A stretch of DNA of 27,882 bases from DASXYG01 sp036502625 (GTDB taxonomy: Bacteria; Actinomycetota; Actinomycetes; Streptosporangiales; Streptosporangiaceae): contig DASXYG010000104.1 in the NCBI GenBank assembly GCA_036502625.1, forward strand, positions 1-27,882, given 5' to 3'. Positions 6,985 to 15,943 of this stretch are shown piece by piece. The position numbers were made by a program, and so were the translations under genes. Each line of letters starts with the position of its first letter. The stretch's first letter is position 1. The notes under the pieces were generated by a model. The model worked only from the letters and a program-made list of their open reading frames with translations. It did no database searches and had not been told where the DNA came from.

Positions 6985-7755
6985 GTGGGAGTACTTCAGC
7001 GCTTCGAGCGACGGCTCGAGGGACTGGTTGAGGGTGCCTTCGCGCGGGCGTTCAAATCCGAGCTCCAGCCTGTGGAGATCGCCAGCGCGGTGCAACGTGA
7101 GATGGATGAGCGCGCGGCGATCGTCGCGCAGGGCCGCACGCTGGTCCCGAACGACTTCGTTGTCGAGCTGTCCGCGGAGGACAACTCACGGCTGGAGGTG
7201 TACGCCGACAGTCTTGGCATGGAGTTGTCCAATCTCGCTCGCGACTACGCCAAGGAACAGGGGTACTCCTTCGTCGGACCGGTACGCGTGCGGTTCGAGG
7301 CGGCCGCCGACCTGACGACCGGGATGTTCCGCATCCGGTCCGGTGTGATCCGCGGCTCAACGGTCGAGGGCGGCGAGATCCGGCAGCCTGTGAGCGATCT
7401 CCCACGTTCGGCCGGGGCGCTGCACGGCCGGCCGAGGCTGCTCGTTTCCACTGGTGAGCGCGCGATGGAGGGCAGTGATGCCGCGGCGGCGCGGCAGCGG
7501 TCGTACGAGATCACCACGCCCGTCACGATGCTCGGCCGCGGAACGGACTGCGATCTCCGATTGGTCGATCCGGGCGTTTCCCGGCATCATGCGGAGATCC
7601 GTTTGGAGGGGGATACGGTCGTTCTCGTCGATCTCGGCTCCACGAACGGTACGTTCGTCAACGGACAGCCGGTTCGCCGCGCCGCTCTCGCGGACGGCGC
7701 CCGGGTCATGATCGGCCGCACGACCCTGGTTTTCCGACGCGACGAGGTGAATTGA
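6985..7755 (+). CDS. fhaA: FhaA, DUF3662 and FHA domain protein
   Basis: The 256-residue cytoplasmic protein has two parts. Residues 1-115 are the DUF3662/FhaA N-terminal domain: MGVLQRFERRLEGLVEGAFA, LQPVEIASAVQREMDERA and LVPNDFVVELS. Residues about 180-250 are an FHA domain with the phosphothreonine-binding signature GRGTDCDLRLVDPGVSRHHAEI and DLGSTNGTFVNG. In mycobacteria FhaA is a PknB substrate that docks on phosphorylated MviN and regulates late peptidoglycan synthesis. The Mtb protein is about twice as long; the shorter form lacks most of the Gly/Gln-rich linker, as in other actinomycetes. It starts at GTG with Shine-Dalgarno AAGGAGGT 4 nt upstream. It is the first gene of a tight operon with fhaB 10 nt downstream. 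Confidence 0.95.
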   Translation: MGVLQRFERRLEGLVEGAFARAFKSELQPVEIASAVQREMDERAAIVAQGRTLVPNDFVVELSAEDNSRLEVYADSLGMELSNLARDYAKEQGYSFVGPVRVRFEAAADLTTGMFRIRSGVIRGSTVEGGEIRQPVSDLPRSAGALHGRPRLLVSTGERAMEGSDAAAARQRSYEITTPVTMLGRGTDCDLRLVDPGVSRHHAEIRLEGDTVVLVDLGSTNGTFVNGQPVRRAALADGARVMIGRTTLVFRRDEVN

Positions 7756-7765
7756 GAACCTCTCA

Positions 7766-8242
7766 ATGACCGAGCTCACCCTGACCCTCCTACGCCTCGC
7801 GTTCCTCGCGGTGCTGTGGCTGTTCGTGATCGCGATCGTGGGAGTGATCCGCAGCGACATGTCCGGAACGCGCACGGCCACGGCCACGGTGCCGAAGGCC
7901 AAAGGCGGGCCGCGTAAACCTCCGAAGCCCCCGGCCCGGTCCCGTCGGGGTGAGCCACGCAAACTCGTCGTAACCAAAGGACCACTTGCAGGCACGACAC
8001 TGAACCTGAATGATCAACCGATCTCGATCGGTCGGGCGAATGACGCCACGCTCGTACTGAATGACGATTACGCTTCGAGCCGGCATGCCCGCCTTTTCTC
8101 TCAGGACGGCCAGTGGATCGTGGAAGATCTTGGTTCGACCAACGGCACCTATCTGGACAGGCAGCGCGTGAGCCGACCGATGCCGGTCCCGCTCGGCGTC
8201 CCGGTCCGTATCGGTAAGACCGTCCTGGAACTGCGCAGATGA
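7766..8242 (+). CDS. fhaB: FhaB/FipA, membrane-anchored FHA protein
   Basis: The 158-residue protein has one N-terminal transmembrane helix (LLRLAFLAVLWLFVIAIVGV, about residues 8-27), a basic Pro-rich linker (KAKGGPRKPPKPPARSRRGE), and a C-terminal FHA domain from about residue 80. The FHA domain has IGRANDATLVLNDDYASSRHARL and DLGSTNGTYLDRQRVS, retaining the Arg, Ser-Arg-His and Asn residues that bind phosphothreonine. The family member in M. tuberculosis (Rv0019c, FipA) links PknA signalling to FtsZ/FtsQ and division. Its ATG to stop overlaps pstP by 4 nt (ATGA), so translation is coupled. Confidence 0.95.
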   Translation: MTELTLTLLRLAFLAVLWLFVIAIVGVIRSDMSGTRTATATVPKAKGGPRKPPKPPARSRRGEPRKLVVTKGPLAGTTLNLNDQPISIGRANDATLVLNDDYASSRHARLFSQDGQWIVEDLGSTNGTYLDRQRVSRPMPVPLGVPVRIGKTVLELRR

Positions 8243-9573
8243 CACTTGCAATTAGGTACGCGGCCCGATCAGACGTCGGTCTCCTCCGCGAGGGCAATGA
8301 GGACTCGGCGTACGCCGGTCCTCGGCTCCTCGCGGTCGCCGACGGAATGGGCGGTCACGCCCACGGGGAGGTGGCGAGCGCCGTCGCCATCTCCACGCTC
8401 GCGCCGCTGGACGAGGACATACCCGGCGCGGACCTCACGGGTGCGCTCGAGGCGGCCATCCGCGACGCCAACACGTCCCTGCACCGGATGGTCGGCGAGG
8501 ACCCATCGCTCGAGGGCATGGGCACGACGCTGACCGCCATGCTGTGGTCGGGCAGCCGCGTCGGGGTGGCGCACATCGGCGACTCGCGCGCGTACCTGCT
8601 GCGCGACGGTGACCTGTACCAGATCACCCGCGACCACACGCTGGTCCAGCAGCTCGTCGACGAGGGCCGGATCACCATGGAGGAGGCCGCCACGCACCCG
8701 CAGCGCTCGCTGCTGCTGCGCGCGCTCGACGGCCGCGGCGAGGTCGAGCCGGAGTCGAACCTGCGCGAGGCGCAGCTCGGCGACCGGTACCTCCTGTGTT
8801 CCGACGGCCTGTCCACGGTGGTCAGCGCCGAGACCCTGCTGCGCACGCTGAGCACCGTGCCCGATCCGGAGCAGGCGACACGCGAGCTGATCGACCTGGC
8901 GAACCGCGGCGGCGGGCCGGACAACATCACCTGCATCGTGGCCGACGTCGTGGAGTCGGGGTCGACGCCGATGCCGGACCGCCCGGTGGTGGCCGGCGCG
9001 GCGGCGAACGCCACGCGCCGCGTCGAGGCGCCCACGCAGGAGACCCCCGCGGGCCGTGCGCACACCCTGACCAACCCCACCCCCACGATCGACGAGGGTG
9101 ACGACGACGAGGAGGACGAATTTGGGGACGACGAGCCGCGACCGCGCCGCAGGCGCTGGCCGTGGGCCTTCGGCGCCCTCATCGTCGTCCTGGTCGTGGC
9201 GGCCGCCGGCTACGGCGGCTACCGCTACACCCAGAGCCAGTACTACCTCGGCGCGCAGGGCTCCGAGGTGGTCATCTTTCAGGGCGTGAACCAGAGTGTC
9301 GCGGGGCTGAGCCTCTCGAAGGTCTTCGAGCGCACCGGCATCAACGTCAAGGACCTCCCGGCCTACGACCAGGACGCCGTGCGCGGCACGACCGACGGCG
9401 CCAGCCTGGCCGAGACGCGCTCGACCGCGGCCCGCCTCCGCAAGGACGCGAACACCTGTAAGGAAGCGGCGAAGCCGAAGGCCACGCCGAAGCCGTCCCG
9501 CTCCGGCCGGCACACCGTACGCCCGACGCCGCAGCCGAGCGTGCCGACCGGGTGTCCGGGGGCGCCCGCGTGA
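8239..9573 (+). CDS. pstP: PstP, PP2C-family Ser/Thr protein phosphatase
   Basis: The 444-residue single-pass membrane phosphatase has its catalytic PP2C domain in residues 1-240, with metal-binding motifs REGNEDS (Asp22), VADGMGGHAHGE (Asp35), HIGDSRAYLL, LLCSDGLS and GGPDNITCIVADV. An acidic linker (DEGDDDEEDEFGDDE) and basic RPRRRRW precede a transmembrane helix (about 312-332). The roughly 110-residue extracellular part ends in a basic, Pro/Thr-rich tail. PstP dephosphorylates PknA, PknB and their substrates. Its stop overlaps the GTG of rodA (GTGA). Confidence 0.96.
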   Translation: MTLAIRYAARSDVGLLREGNEDSAYAGPRLLAVADGMGGHAHGEVASAVAISTLAPLDEDIPGADLTGALEAAIRDANTSLHRMVGEDPSLEGMGTTLTAMLWSGSRVGVAHIGDSRAYLLRDGDLYQITRDHTLVQQLVDEGRITMEEAATHPQRSLLLRALDGRGEVEPESNLREAQLGDRYLLCSDGLSTVVSAETLLRTLSTVPDPEQATRELIDLANRGGGPDNITCIVADVVESGSTPMPDRPVVAGAAANATRRVEAPTQETPAGRAHTLTNPTPTIDEGDDDEEDEFGDDEPRPRRRRWPWAFGALIVVLVVAAAGYGGYRYTQSQYYLGAQGSEVVIFQGVNQSVAGLSLSKVFERTGINVKDLPAYDQDAVRGTTDGASLAETRSTAARLRKDANTCKEAAKPKATPKPSRSGRHTVRPTPQPSVPTGCPGAPA

Positions 9574-10961
9574 CCTCCCCGTCCACCGGAGCCGCACCCT
9601 TGCCGCGCAAGCGCCGGGGCGTCGAGCTCGTGATGATCATTGTCGCCCTGCTGATCGCGCTCGGCGCGTACATCATCGTCGGCGTGACCATGGACGGCCG
9701 GGTGCCGCCCTCGCTGCTCGGCTACGCGCTCGGCATGAGCGCCCTGGCCGGGATCGCGCACATCGTGGTGCGGTTCAAGGCGCCGTACGCCGATCCGCTG
9801 TTCGTGCCGATCGCGGTGTTCCTGAACGGGTTCGGGCTGGTGATGATCAGCCGGCTCGACACCTCGATGGTCAAGGCGGGCCAGCTCGACAAGGGCGTCG
9901 CGCCGACCCAGTTGATCTGGACGACCCTGTCGATCGGGTTGTTCTGCGCGGTGCTGTTCCTGATCCACGAGCCGCGCGTCCTGCAGCGCTACACCTACAT
10001 CTTCGGCCTGGCCGGGCTGGTGTTCATCGCGATCCCGGCGATCCTGCCCGCCTCGATGAGCGAGGTGAACGGCGCGAAGATCTGGATCCGCCTCGGGCCG
10101 CTCGGCATCCAGCCCGGCGAGTTCGGCAAGATCGCGCTGCTCATCTTCTTCGCCGGCTACCTGGTCTCCAAGCGCGACGTGCTCTCGCTGGCCGGCAAGC
10201 GGCTGCTGTTCATCGACCTGCCGCGCGCCCGCGACCTCGGCCCGATCCTCATCGCGTGGGGCGCCAGCCTGGTGGTGATGGTCGCGGAGAGCGACCTCGG
10301 CACCTCGCTGCTGTTCTTCGGCATGTTCCTGGTCGTGCTGTACGTCGCCACGCAGCGCATCTCCTGGATCATCATCGGGATGCTGATGTTCTGCGCGGGC
10401 GCCGTGGCGGCCGCGAGCCTCTTCTCGCACGTCAAGCTCCGGGTGGACATCTGGCTGCACCCGTTCGCCGGCGACAACCCGACGCACAGCGCCTACCAGC
10501 TCGTGCAGGGCCTGTTCAGCATGGCGGCGGGCGGCATGTTCGGCACCGGCCTCGGCCAGGGCCGGCCGTACATGGTGCCGTTCTCCAACACCGACTTCAT
10601 CATGACCTCGATCGGCGAGGAGCTCGGCCTCACCGGGCTGATGGCGCTGCTGCTGGTCTACGCGCTGTTCGTGGAGCGCGGCCTGCGCACCGCCCTGGCC
10701 GCGCGCGACCCGTTCGTCAAGCTGTTCGCGTGCGGCCTGGCGTTCTCGATCGTGCTGCAGCTCTTCGTGGTCGTCGGCGGCGTGACCCGGCTCATCCCGC
10801 TGACCGGCCTCACCACGCCATTCCTCTCATACGGTGGATCGTCGCTGCTCGCTCAGTGGATCATCGTGGCCCTGCTGGTGCGGATGAGCGACAACGCGCG
10901 CCGCCCGGCGCCGCAGGCCGCGCAGAACGAGGGGATGACGCAGGTGGTGAGCACGCGATGA
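9570..10961 (+). CDS. rodA: RodA, SEDS-family peptidoglycan glycosyltransferase
   Basis: The 463-residue polytopic protein belongs to the FtsW/RodA/SpoVE family and polymerises lipid II. Signature segments are KIWIRLGPLGIQPGEFGKIA, ESDLGTSLLFFGMFL, NTDFIMTSIGEELGLTG and the C-terminal PFLSYGGSSLLAQW. About ten to twelve hydrophobic helices follow a short basic N-terminus. I chose the GTG at 9570 because it overlaps the pstP stop by 4 nt. A GTG at 9552 would add six residues and overlap pstP further. It partners with the class B PBP encoded next, as in other SEDS-PBP pairs. Confidence 0.95.
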   Translation: MTSPSTGAAPLPRKRRGVELVMIIVALLIALGAYIIVGVTMDGRVPPSLLGYALGMSALAGIAHIVVRFKAPYADPLFVPIAVFLNGFGLVMISRLDTSMVKAGQLDKGVAPTQLIWTTLSIGLFCAVLFLIHEPRVLQRYTYIFGLAGLVFIAIPAILPASMSEVNGAKIWIRLGPLGIQPGEFGKIALLIFFAGYLVSKRDVLSLAGKRLLFIDLPRARDLGPILIAWGASLVVMVAESDLGTSLLFFGMFLVVLYVATQRISWIIIGMLMFCAGAVAAASLFSHVKLRVDIWLHPFAGDNPTHSAYQLVQGLFSMAAGGMFGTGLGQGRPYMVPFSNTDFIMTSIGEELGLTGLMALLLVYALFVERGLRTALAARDPFVKLFACGLAFSIVLQLFVVVGGVTRLIPLTGLTTPFLSYGGSSLLAQWIIVALLVRMSDNARRPAPQAAQNEGMTQVVSTR

Positions 10962-12421
10962 ACAAGCCGCTCAAACGCGTCGCGTTCGCCTGCTTCGCGC
11001 TGCTCGCCGCGCTGATGATCAACATCAACTACGTCCAGGCGTTCGAGGCCGACTCCCTGAAGAACGAGACGGGCAACGGCCGCACGATCATCGAGCGCTA
11101 CCAGCGCGACCGCGGCCCGATCTACGTCGGCAACACGAAGGTCGCCTACTCCGAGGCCACGAGCGGTACGTACAAGTACAAGCGCGTCTACACCAACGGC
11201 CCGCTGTACTCCCCGATCACCGGCATGTACTCCCTCTACTCCACCAGCGGTGTGGAGCTGGCCGAGAACGACCTCCTCGACGGCACCTCGGACAAGCTGT
11301 TCGTGCGCCGGCTGATGGACCAGATCACCGGCAAGCCGCCGAAGGGCGCGAGTGTCCTGACCACCATCAACAAGAAGGCGCAGGAGGTCGCGTACAACGG
11401 GCTGCGCAACGCGGGCAAGCGCGGCGCGGCGGTGGCGCTCGACCCGCGCAGCGGCAAGATCCTCGCGATGGCCACGAACCCGTCGTACGACCCGAACGCC
11501 TTCTCCAGCTTCGACGGCAGCACCTTGGAGCGCGTGTCCAAGCGGCTCACCAAGGACAAGAGCCAGCCGATGCTGAACCGCACGATCAGCAACACCTATC
11601 CCCCGGGCTCGACGTTCAAGGTCGTCACGTCCGCGGCCGCGCTCGGCACGGGGAACTACACCGCCGACTCCGTAGTGCCCGCGCCGAACACGTACAAGCC
11701 GCCGCAGACGACCCGGTCGATGCAGAACGACAGCGGCGAGTCCTGTGGGAACGGCAGTACGACGTCGCTCGGCCACGCGCTGGAGATGTCCTGCAACACC
11801 GCGTACGCCATGCTCGGCGTGAAGCTCGGCTCCACGAAGATGGAGAACCAGGCGCAGAAGTTCGGCTTCGGCGACCCGGACCTCACCGTGCCGATGCCGG
11901 TGACCAGGAGCGTCTTCCCGCAGGGCCTGTCGCCGGCGTTCCTCGCGCAGGCGTCCATCGGCCAGTACGACACCCGCGTGACGCCGATGCAGATGGCGAT
12001 GGTCGCCGCCGGGGTCGCCAACGACGGCAAGGTCATGCACCCGTACGTCGTCGACTCCGTGAAGGGCGCCGACGGCTCCACGGTCGAGAAGACCAGCCCC
12101 GAGCAGTACAAGGACGCAATGGACGCCGACAAGGCGCACCAGCTCACCGAGATGATGAAGCTGGTCGTGTCGGGTCCCGACGGCACCGGCCACACCGTGG
12201 CCATCCCCGGTGTCCAGGTGGCGGCCAAGACCGGTACGGCGCAGAACGCGCCCGGCAAGCCGCCGCACGCCTGGATGATCGCGTTCGCGCCGGCCGAGAA
12301 CCCGAAGGTCGCGGTCGCCGTCATGGTGGAAAGCGGCGGGAAGCTCGGCGGCGACGGATACGGTGCCACCCTGTCCGGACCGATCGCGCAGGGGATCATG
12401 AAGGCGGTGCTCGGTCAGTGA
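10958..12421 (+). CDS. pbpA: PbpA, class B penicillin-binding protein (transpeptidase)
   Basis: The 487-residue protein starts at the ATG overlapping the rodA stop (ATGA). It has a short cytoplasmic N-terminus and one transmembrane helix (about residues 8-27). The dimerisation region is followed by a transpeptidase domain with all three active-site motifs: SxxK in YPPGSTFKVV (Ser218, Lys221), SxN in EMSCNTAY (Ser278, Asn280), and KTGT (Lys424) in AAKTGTAQ. It cross-links peptidoglycan outside the membrane and matches actinobacterial PbpA, a PknB target needed for division and growth. The 134-nt gap to pknA suggests a separate transcript start for the kinases. Confidence 0.96.
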   Translation: MNKPLKRVAFACFALLAALMININYVQAFEADSLKNETGNGRTIIERYQRDRGPIYVGNTKVAYSEATSGTYKYKRVYTNGPLYSPITGMYSLYSTSGVELAENDLLDGTSDKLFVRRLMDQITGKPPKGASVLTTINKKAQEVAYNGLRNAGKRGAAVALDPRSGKILAMATNPSYDPNAFSSFDGSTLERVSKRLTKDKSQPMLNRTISNTYPPGSTFKVVTSAAALGTGNYTADSVVPAPNTYKPPQTTRSMQNDSGESCGNGSTTSLGHALEMSCNTAYAMLGVKLGSTKMENQAQKFGFGDPDLTVPMPVTRSVFPQGLSPAFLAQASIGQYDTRVTPMQMAMVAAGVANDGKVMHPYVVDSVKGADGSTVEKTSPEQYKDAMDADKAHQLTEMMKLVVSGPDGTGHTVAIPGVQVAAKTGTAQNAPGKPPHAWMIAFAPAENPKVAVAVMVESGGKLGGDGYGATLSGPIAQGIMKAVLGQ

Positions 12422-12510
12422 TCGACGGATCGTCGCGAACGTGCCCGGCAAACGAATCGGTGGTCATCTTTTCACCATTGATGTCAACCGGCGCCGCCCC
12501 CTCGTACGTC

Positions 12511-12551
12511 CAACAACGAGGGATGTCTCCCGGGCGATCTGAGGGTTGTTG
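12511..12551 (+). promoter_or_regulatory. Inverted repeat in the pknA leader
   Basis: CAACAAC (12511-12517) and GTTGTTG (12545-12551) are perfectly complementary across 27 nt and end 4 nt before the pknA ATG, where no good Shine-Dalgarno is seen. A smaller CCTCGT/ACGAGG pair overlaps it. It could be a translational hairpin or an operator. Confidence 0.35.
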
Positions 12552-12555
12552 AGTT

Positions 12556-13929
12556 ATGTCTTCCAATTTGCTGCTGAATGGCCGATACCGGCTGCTGGAG
12601 AGGATCGCCGCCGGCGGCATGGGCGAGGTGTGGAGCGCCTCGGACGAAGTCCTCGGCCGCGAGGTCGCGGTCAAGCTCCTGAAGAACCAGTTCGTCGCCG
12701 ACGACCAGTTCCGCGCCCGCTTCCGCGCCGAGGCACAGTACGCCGCGCGGCTGTCCCACCCGGGCATCGCCCAGGTCTACGACTTCGGTGAACAGGACGA
12801 CCTGGCGTTCCTCGTCATGGAGCTCGTCCGCGGCGAACCGCTGTCGGCCATCCTCGAACGCGCCGGGCGGCTGACCCCCGAGGTCACGCTCGACCTCGTG
12901 AGCCAGGCCGCGCGTGCGCTGCAGACCGCACACGACGCGGGCATCGTGCACCGCGACATCAAGCCCGGCAACCTGATGATCACCTCGGACGGCCGGGTCA
13001 AGATCACCGACTTCGGCATCGCCCGCGCCGCCCAGTCCAACACGCTCACCCAGACCGGCATGGTCATGGGCACCGCGCAGTACGTCTCGCCGGAGCAGGC
13101 GTCGGGCAAGACCGTGACCGCGGCCTCCGACATCTACTCCCTCGGCGTCGTGGCGTACGAATGCCTGGCCGGCACGGCGCCGTTCACCGCCGAGCAGCCG
13201 ATCGCGATCGCCTTGGCGCACGTCCGCGACACCCCGGACGAACTCCCCGAGGACATCCCGCAGCCGGTGGCCGACCTCGTGATGCAGGCGCTGTCCAAGG
13301 ACCCGCAGACGCGCCCGATGCCCGCCACCCGCATGGCCGACAGCGCGTTCGCCCTGCTCGACTCCCCGGACGCCGGGTTCTCGACCCCCGGGCGCGGCTT
13401 CGCCGGCACCGGCGCGTACGCCGCGGCGACGAGCGTGAACACCGGCCCGTCCACCAACGTCCAGCCGCCGGTCGGCATGGACCCCACGGGGGACATGGCC
13501 GACGTCGGCGAGGAGCCGCCGCGCCGGTCACGCAAGCGGCTCATCGCGGCCCTGTCGCTCGGCGCCGCCGTGATCGCGCTCGGCGCGGTCCTGACGGCCA
13601 CGATGTGGCCCACGAACTCCGCCAAGTACTCCGGCGACACCCCCCGGGTCCAGACGTCCGACTCGGGCAGCTCGAACGGCCCGGCGGCGACGGAGGACCC
13701 GAACCAGCCCACACCGACGTCCCATCACACGTACTCTCAGGGACCGCAGACAACGTCGGAGCCGACGCGTCACACGATGCGCCCGACCCCGACGCAGACC
13801 TCGACCGGCGGCACCCTCCCCACCCGTTCCAGCGGACCGCGCCCCACCCATTCGCGGCCCACCCAGCCGACCCACCCAAGCTCGCCGCCGGACACGCACA
13901 CCACACCCCCCGCAACGAGCAGCCCGTAA
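12556..13929 (+). CDS. pknA: PknA-like Ser/Thr protein kinase
   Basis: The 457-residue transmembrane kinase has its domain at residues 11-270: glycine loop IAAGGMGEVW, Lys40 in VAVKLL, catalytic VHRDIKPGNL (Asp134), TDFGIA (152-156), activation-loop threonines in NTLTQT (163-167), then GTAQYVSPEQ. A Pro/Thr/Ser-poor juxtamembrane stretch leads to one helix (about 329-350, ending ATMW). An extracellular tail of about 105 residues follows, almost entirely Thr/Ser/Pro, with no PASTA repeat. The lack of PASTA and the position before pknB identify it as PknA. In actinobacteria PknA controls shape and division through FtsZ, Wag31 and MurD. The tail may be O-glycosylated or span the wall. Confidence 0.93.
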   Translation: MSSNLLLNGRYRLLERIAAGGMGEVWSASDEVLGREVAVKLLKNQFVADDQFRARFRAEAQYAARLSHPGIAQVYDFGEQDDLAFLVMELVRGEPLSAILERAGRLTPEVTLDLVSQAARALQTAHDAGIVHRDIKPGNLMITSDGRVKITDFGIARAAQSNTLTQTGMVMGTAQYVSPEQASGKTVTAASDIYSLGVVAYECLAGTAPFTAEQPIAIALAHVRDTPDELPEDIPQPVADLVMQALSKDPQTRPMPATRMADSAFALLDSPDAGFSTPGRGFAGTGAYAAATSVNTGPSTNVQPPVGMDPTGDMADVGEEPPRRSRKRLIAALSLGAAVIALGAVLTATMWPTNSAKYSGDTPRVQTSDSGSSNGPAATEDPNQPTPTSHHTYSQGPQTTSEPTRHTMRPTPTQTSTGGTLPTRSSGPRPTHSRPTQPTHPSSPPDTHTTPPATSSP

Positions 13930-13975
13930 CCTGGGCCCGCGCCAGTTGGGGATGGATGGCAAGGGATAGGACGAG

Positions 13976-15754
13976 ATGACACAGCCTCGGCTGCTCGGCG
14001 GCCGCTACGAACTCGACGGTGTCGTCGGGCGTGGCGGCATGGCTGAGGTCTATCGCGCGCGCGACATCCGGCTCGATCGCCAGGTCGCCGTGAAGACGCT
14101 CCGCGCGGACCTCGCTCGCGACCCCACCTTCCAGGCCCGGTTCCGCCGCGAGGCGCAGTCCGCCGCGTCCCTGAACAACCCGTCCATCATCGCCGTGTAC
14201 GACACCGGCGAGGACACCGACCAGTACGGCACCTCCATTCCGTACATCGTCATGGAGTACGTCGACGGCAAGACGCTGCGCGAGATGCTCCAGGCCGACC
14301 GGCGGCTGCTGCCCGAGCGCGCCGCCGAGATCGTCGACGGCACGCTGCGCGCGCTGGACTACAGCCACAAGGCGGGCATCGTCCACCGCGACATCAAGCC
14401 CGCGAACGTGATGCTGACCCGCGCCGGCGACGTCAGGGTCATGGACTTCGGCATCGCCCGCGCGATGGACGACAACCAGGCCACGATGACCCAGACCGCC
14501 CAGGTCATCGGCACCGCGCAGTACCTATCGCCGGAGCAGGCGCGCGGCGAGCGCGTGGACGCCCGCAGCGACATCTACTCCACCGGCTGCATGTTCTACG
14601 AACTGCTGACCGGCCAGCCGCCGTTCACCGGCGACTCCCCGGTGGCCATCGCGTACCAGCACGTACGCGAGGACCCCGTGCCGCCGTCGCACATCGACCC
14701 GGAGATCCCGCAGTGGGCGGACGCCATCGTGCTGAAGGCGATGGCCAAGGACCCCAACGACCGCTACCAGGACTCCGCCGAGATGCGGGCGGACATCCAG
14801 CGCGCCATGTCCGGCATGCCGCTGGCCGCGCCGACCATGGTGGGCGCCGGGGCGACGCAGGCCATCGGGCAGACGCAGATGGCCCCCGCGACCGGCGGCC
14901 TGCCCCCGTACCAGTACGGCGATCCCGAGGACGACCTGGGCGGGAGCGGGCGCGGCAAGAAGATCGCGCTGTGGACGCTGCTGGCCGTGCTGATCATCGG
15001 CGGCGCCGCGCTCGCCGGCTACTTCCTGCTGGGCAGCGGCGGCGCCGACAAGACCGACGTCCCGACGGTAGCCGGTGAGACCCAGGCCGCCGCGGTCGCG
15101 ACGCTGAAGTCGAGCAACCTCAGCTCGTCGGTCAAGTACGGCTACTCCGACCAGGTCGGCAAGGGCAAGGTCTTCAAGTCCGACCCCGCCGAGGGCACGA
15201 CCGTCGACGCGAACTCCACCGTGACGATCTTCGTCTCGAAGGGCCAGCAGCAGGTCGAGGTGCCGCGGGTCGCCGGCCAACCGTCCTCGGACGCCGAGAA
15301 GACGCTGTCCGACGCCGGGTTGACCGTCGAGACCGTCAACAAGCACAGCACGCGCGTCAGCGAGGGCGACGTCATCGGCACCGACCCGAAGGCCGGCTCC
15401 AAGGTCGCGAAGAACAGCTCGATCAAGATGTACGTCTCCAGCGGCATCAAGCAGGTGCCGGTCCCGAACGTCACCGGGCTGAGCAAGGCGGCCGCCGAGA
15501 GCAAGCTGAACGCCGCGAACCTCCAGGTCCAGACGCACACCGTCACGACCGACCAGGGCCAGCCCGGCACCGTCTTCCGCCAGACCCCGAGCAGCGGCTC
15601 CGTACCGGCGAAGTCGACGGTGACGATCTACGTGGCGAAGGCGCCGAACCCGTCGCCGACGACCTCACAGCCGACCCCGCCGGACACCAACACCCCGGGC
15701 CCGAACCCCACCGACAGCGGCCCGCACTGGCCGTGGAACAACGGCAACGGCTGA
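13976..15754 (+). CDS. pknB: PknB, Ser/Thr protein kinase with three PASTA repeats
   Basis: The 592-residue transmembrane kinase has its domain at residues 11-275: VGRGGMAEVYRARD, Lys40, VHRDIKPANV (Asp139), MDFGIA, and activation-loop TMTQT (170-174). A transmembrane helix lies at about 332-353. Three extracellular PASTA repeats begin near residues 360 (DVPTVAGETQAAAVATL), 427 (VEVPRVAGQPSSDAEKTL) and 494 (VPVPNVTGLSKAAAESKL). The C-terminus is Pro/Thr-rich. PASTA domains bind muropeptides or lipid II and couple wall status to phosphorylation. M. tuberculosis PknB has four repeats, so this one is a repeat shorter. It starts at ATG 13976 behind GGATAGGACGAG, 46 nt after pknA. Confidence 0.96.
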   Translation: MTQPRLLGGRYELDGVVGRGGMAEVYRARDIRLDRQVAVKTLRADLARDPTFQARFRREAQSAASLNNPSIIAVYDTGEDTDQYGTSIPYIVMEYVDGKTLREMLQADRRLLPERAAEIVDGTLRALDYSHKAGIVHRDIKPANVMLTRAGDVRVMDFGIARAMDDNQATMTQTAQVIGTAQYLSPEQARGERVDARSDIYSTGCMFYELLTGQPPFTGDSPVAIAYQHVREDPVPPSHIDPEIPQWADAIVLKAMAKDPNDRYQDSAEMRADIQRAMSGMPLAAPTMVGAGATQAIGQTQMAPATGGLPPYQYGDPEDDLGGSGRGKKIALWTLLAVLIIGGAALAGYFLLGSGGADKTDVPTVAGETQAAAVATLKSSNLSSSVKYGYSDQVGKGKVFKSDPAEGTTVDANSTVTIFVSKGQQQVEVPRVAGQPSSDAEKTLSDAGLTVETVNKHSTRVSEGDVIGTDPKAGSKVAKNSSIKMYVSSGIKQVPVPNVTGLSKAAAESKLNAANLQVQTHTVTTDQGQPGTVFRQTPSSGSVPAKSTVTIYVAKAPNPSPTTSQPTPPDTNTPGPNPTDSGPHWPWNNGNG

Positions 15755-15758
15755 TCGA

Positions 15759-15778
15759 GCGGCCGGCTGGACGGCCGC
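15759..15778. terminator. Hairpin between convergent pknB and the small membrane gene
   Basis: GCGGCC (15759-15764) pairs with GGCCGC (15773-15778) over an 8-nt loop in the 31-nt convergent gap. There is no T-run, so termination is plausible but weakly supported. Confidence 0.4.
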
Positions 15779-15785
15779 GGGCCGT

Positions 15786-15941
15786 TCAGCCGACGGTGAC
15801 GTTGTTGAACGGCAGCCGGGGCTCCACCCACGGGAAGACGACGAACCACAGGAACGCCACGACCGCGGCGAGGAGGATCAGCGCCTGCACGGTCTTCGCG
15901 ACGCGGCCGCCCGGTAGGTTGCGCCAGATGAACCCGTACAC
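15786..15941 (-). CDS. Small single-pass membrane protein, 51 aa
   Basis: The minus-strand GTG at 15941 opens a 51-codon frame ending in TGA at 15786. The peptide starts MYGFIWRNLPGGRVAKTV, has a hydrophobic helix (QALILLAAVVAFLWFVVFPW) and ends VEPRLPFNNVTVG. The start lies 2 nt after the sortase TAG, preceded by GAGAGGGATAGCG as ribosome-binding site, so the two are translationally coupled. I recall similar short proteins (MYG-W start, FPWxEPxLPFN end) next to pknB/sortase genes in streptomycetes. The function is unknown; placement suggests a sortase or PknB accessory. Confidence 0.85.
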   Translation of the reverse strand: MYGFIWRNLPGGRVAKTVQALILLAAVVAFLWFVVFPWVEPRLPFNNVTVG

Positions 15942-15943
15942 CG

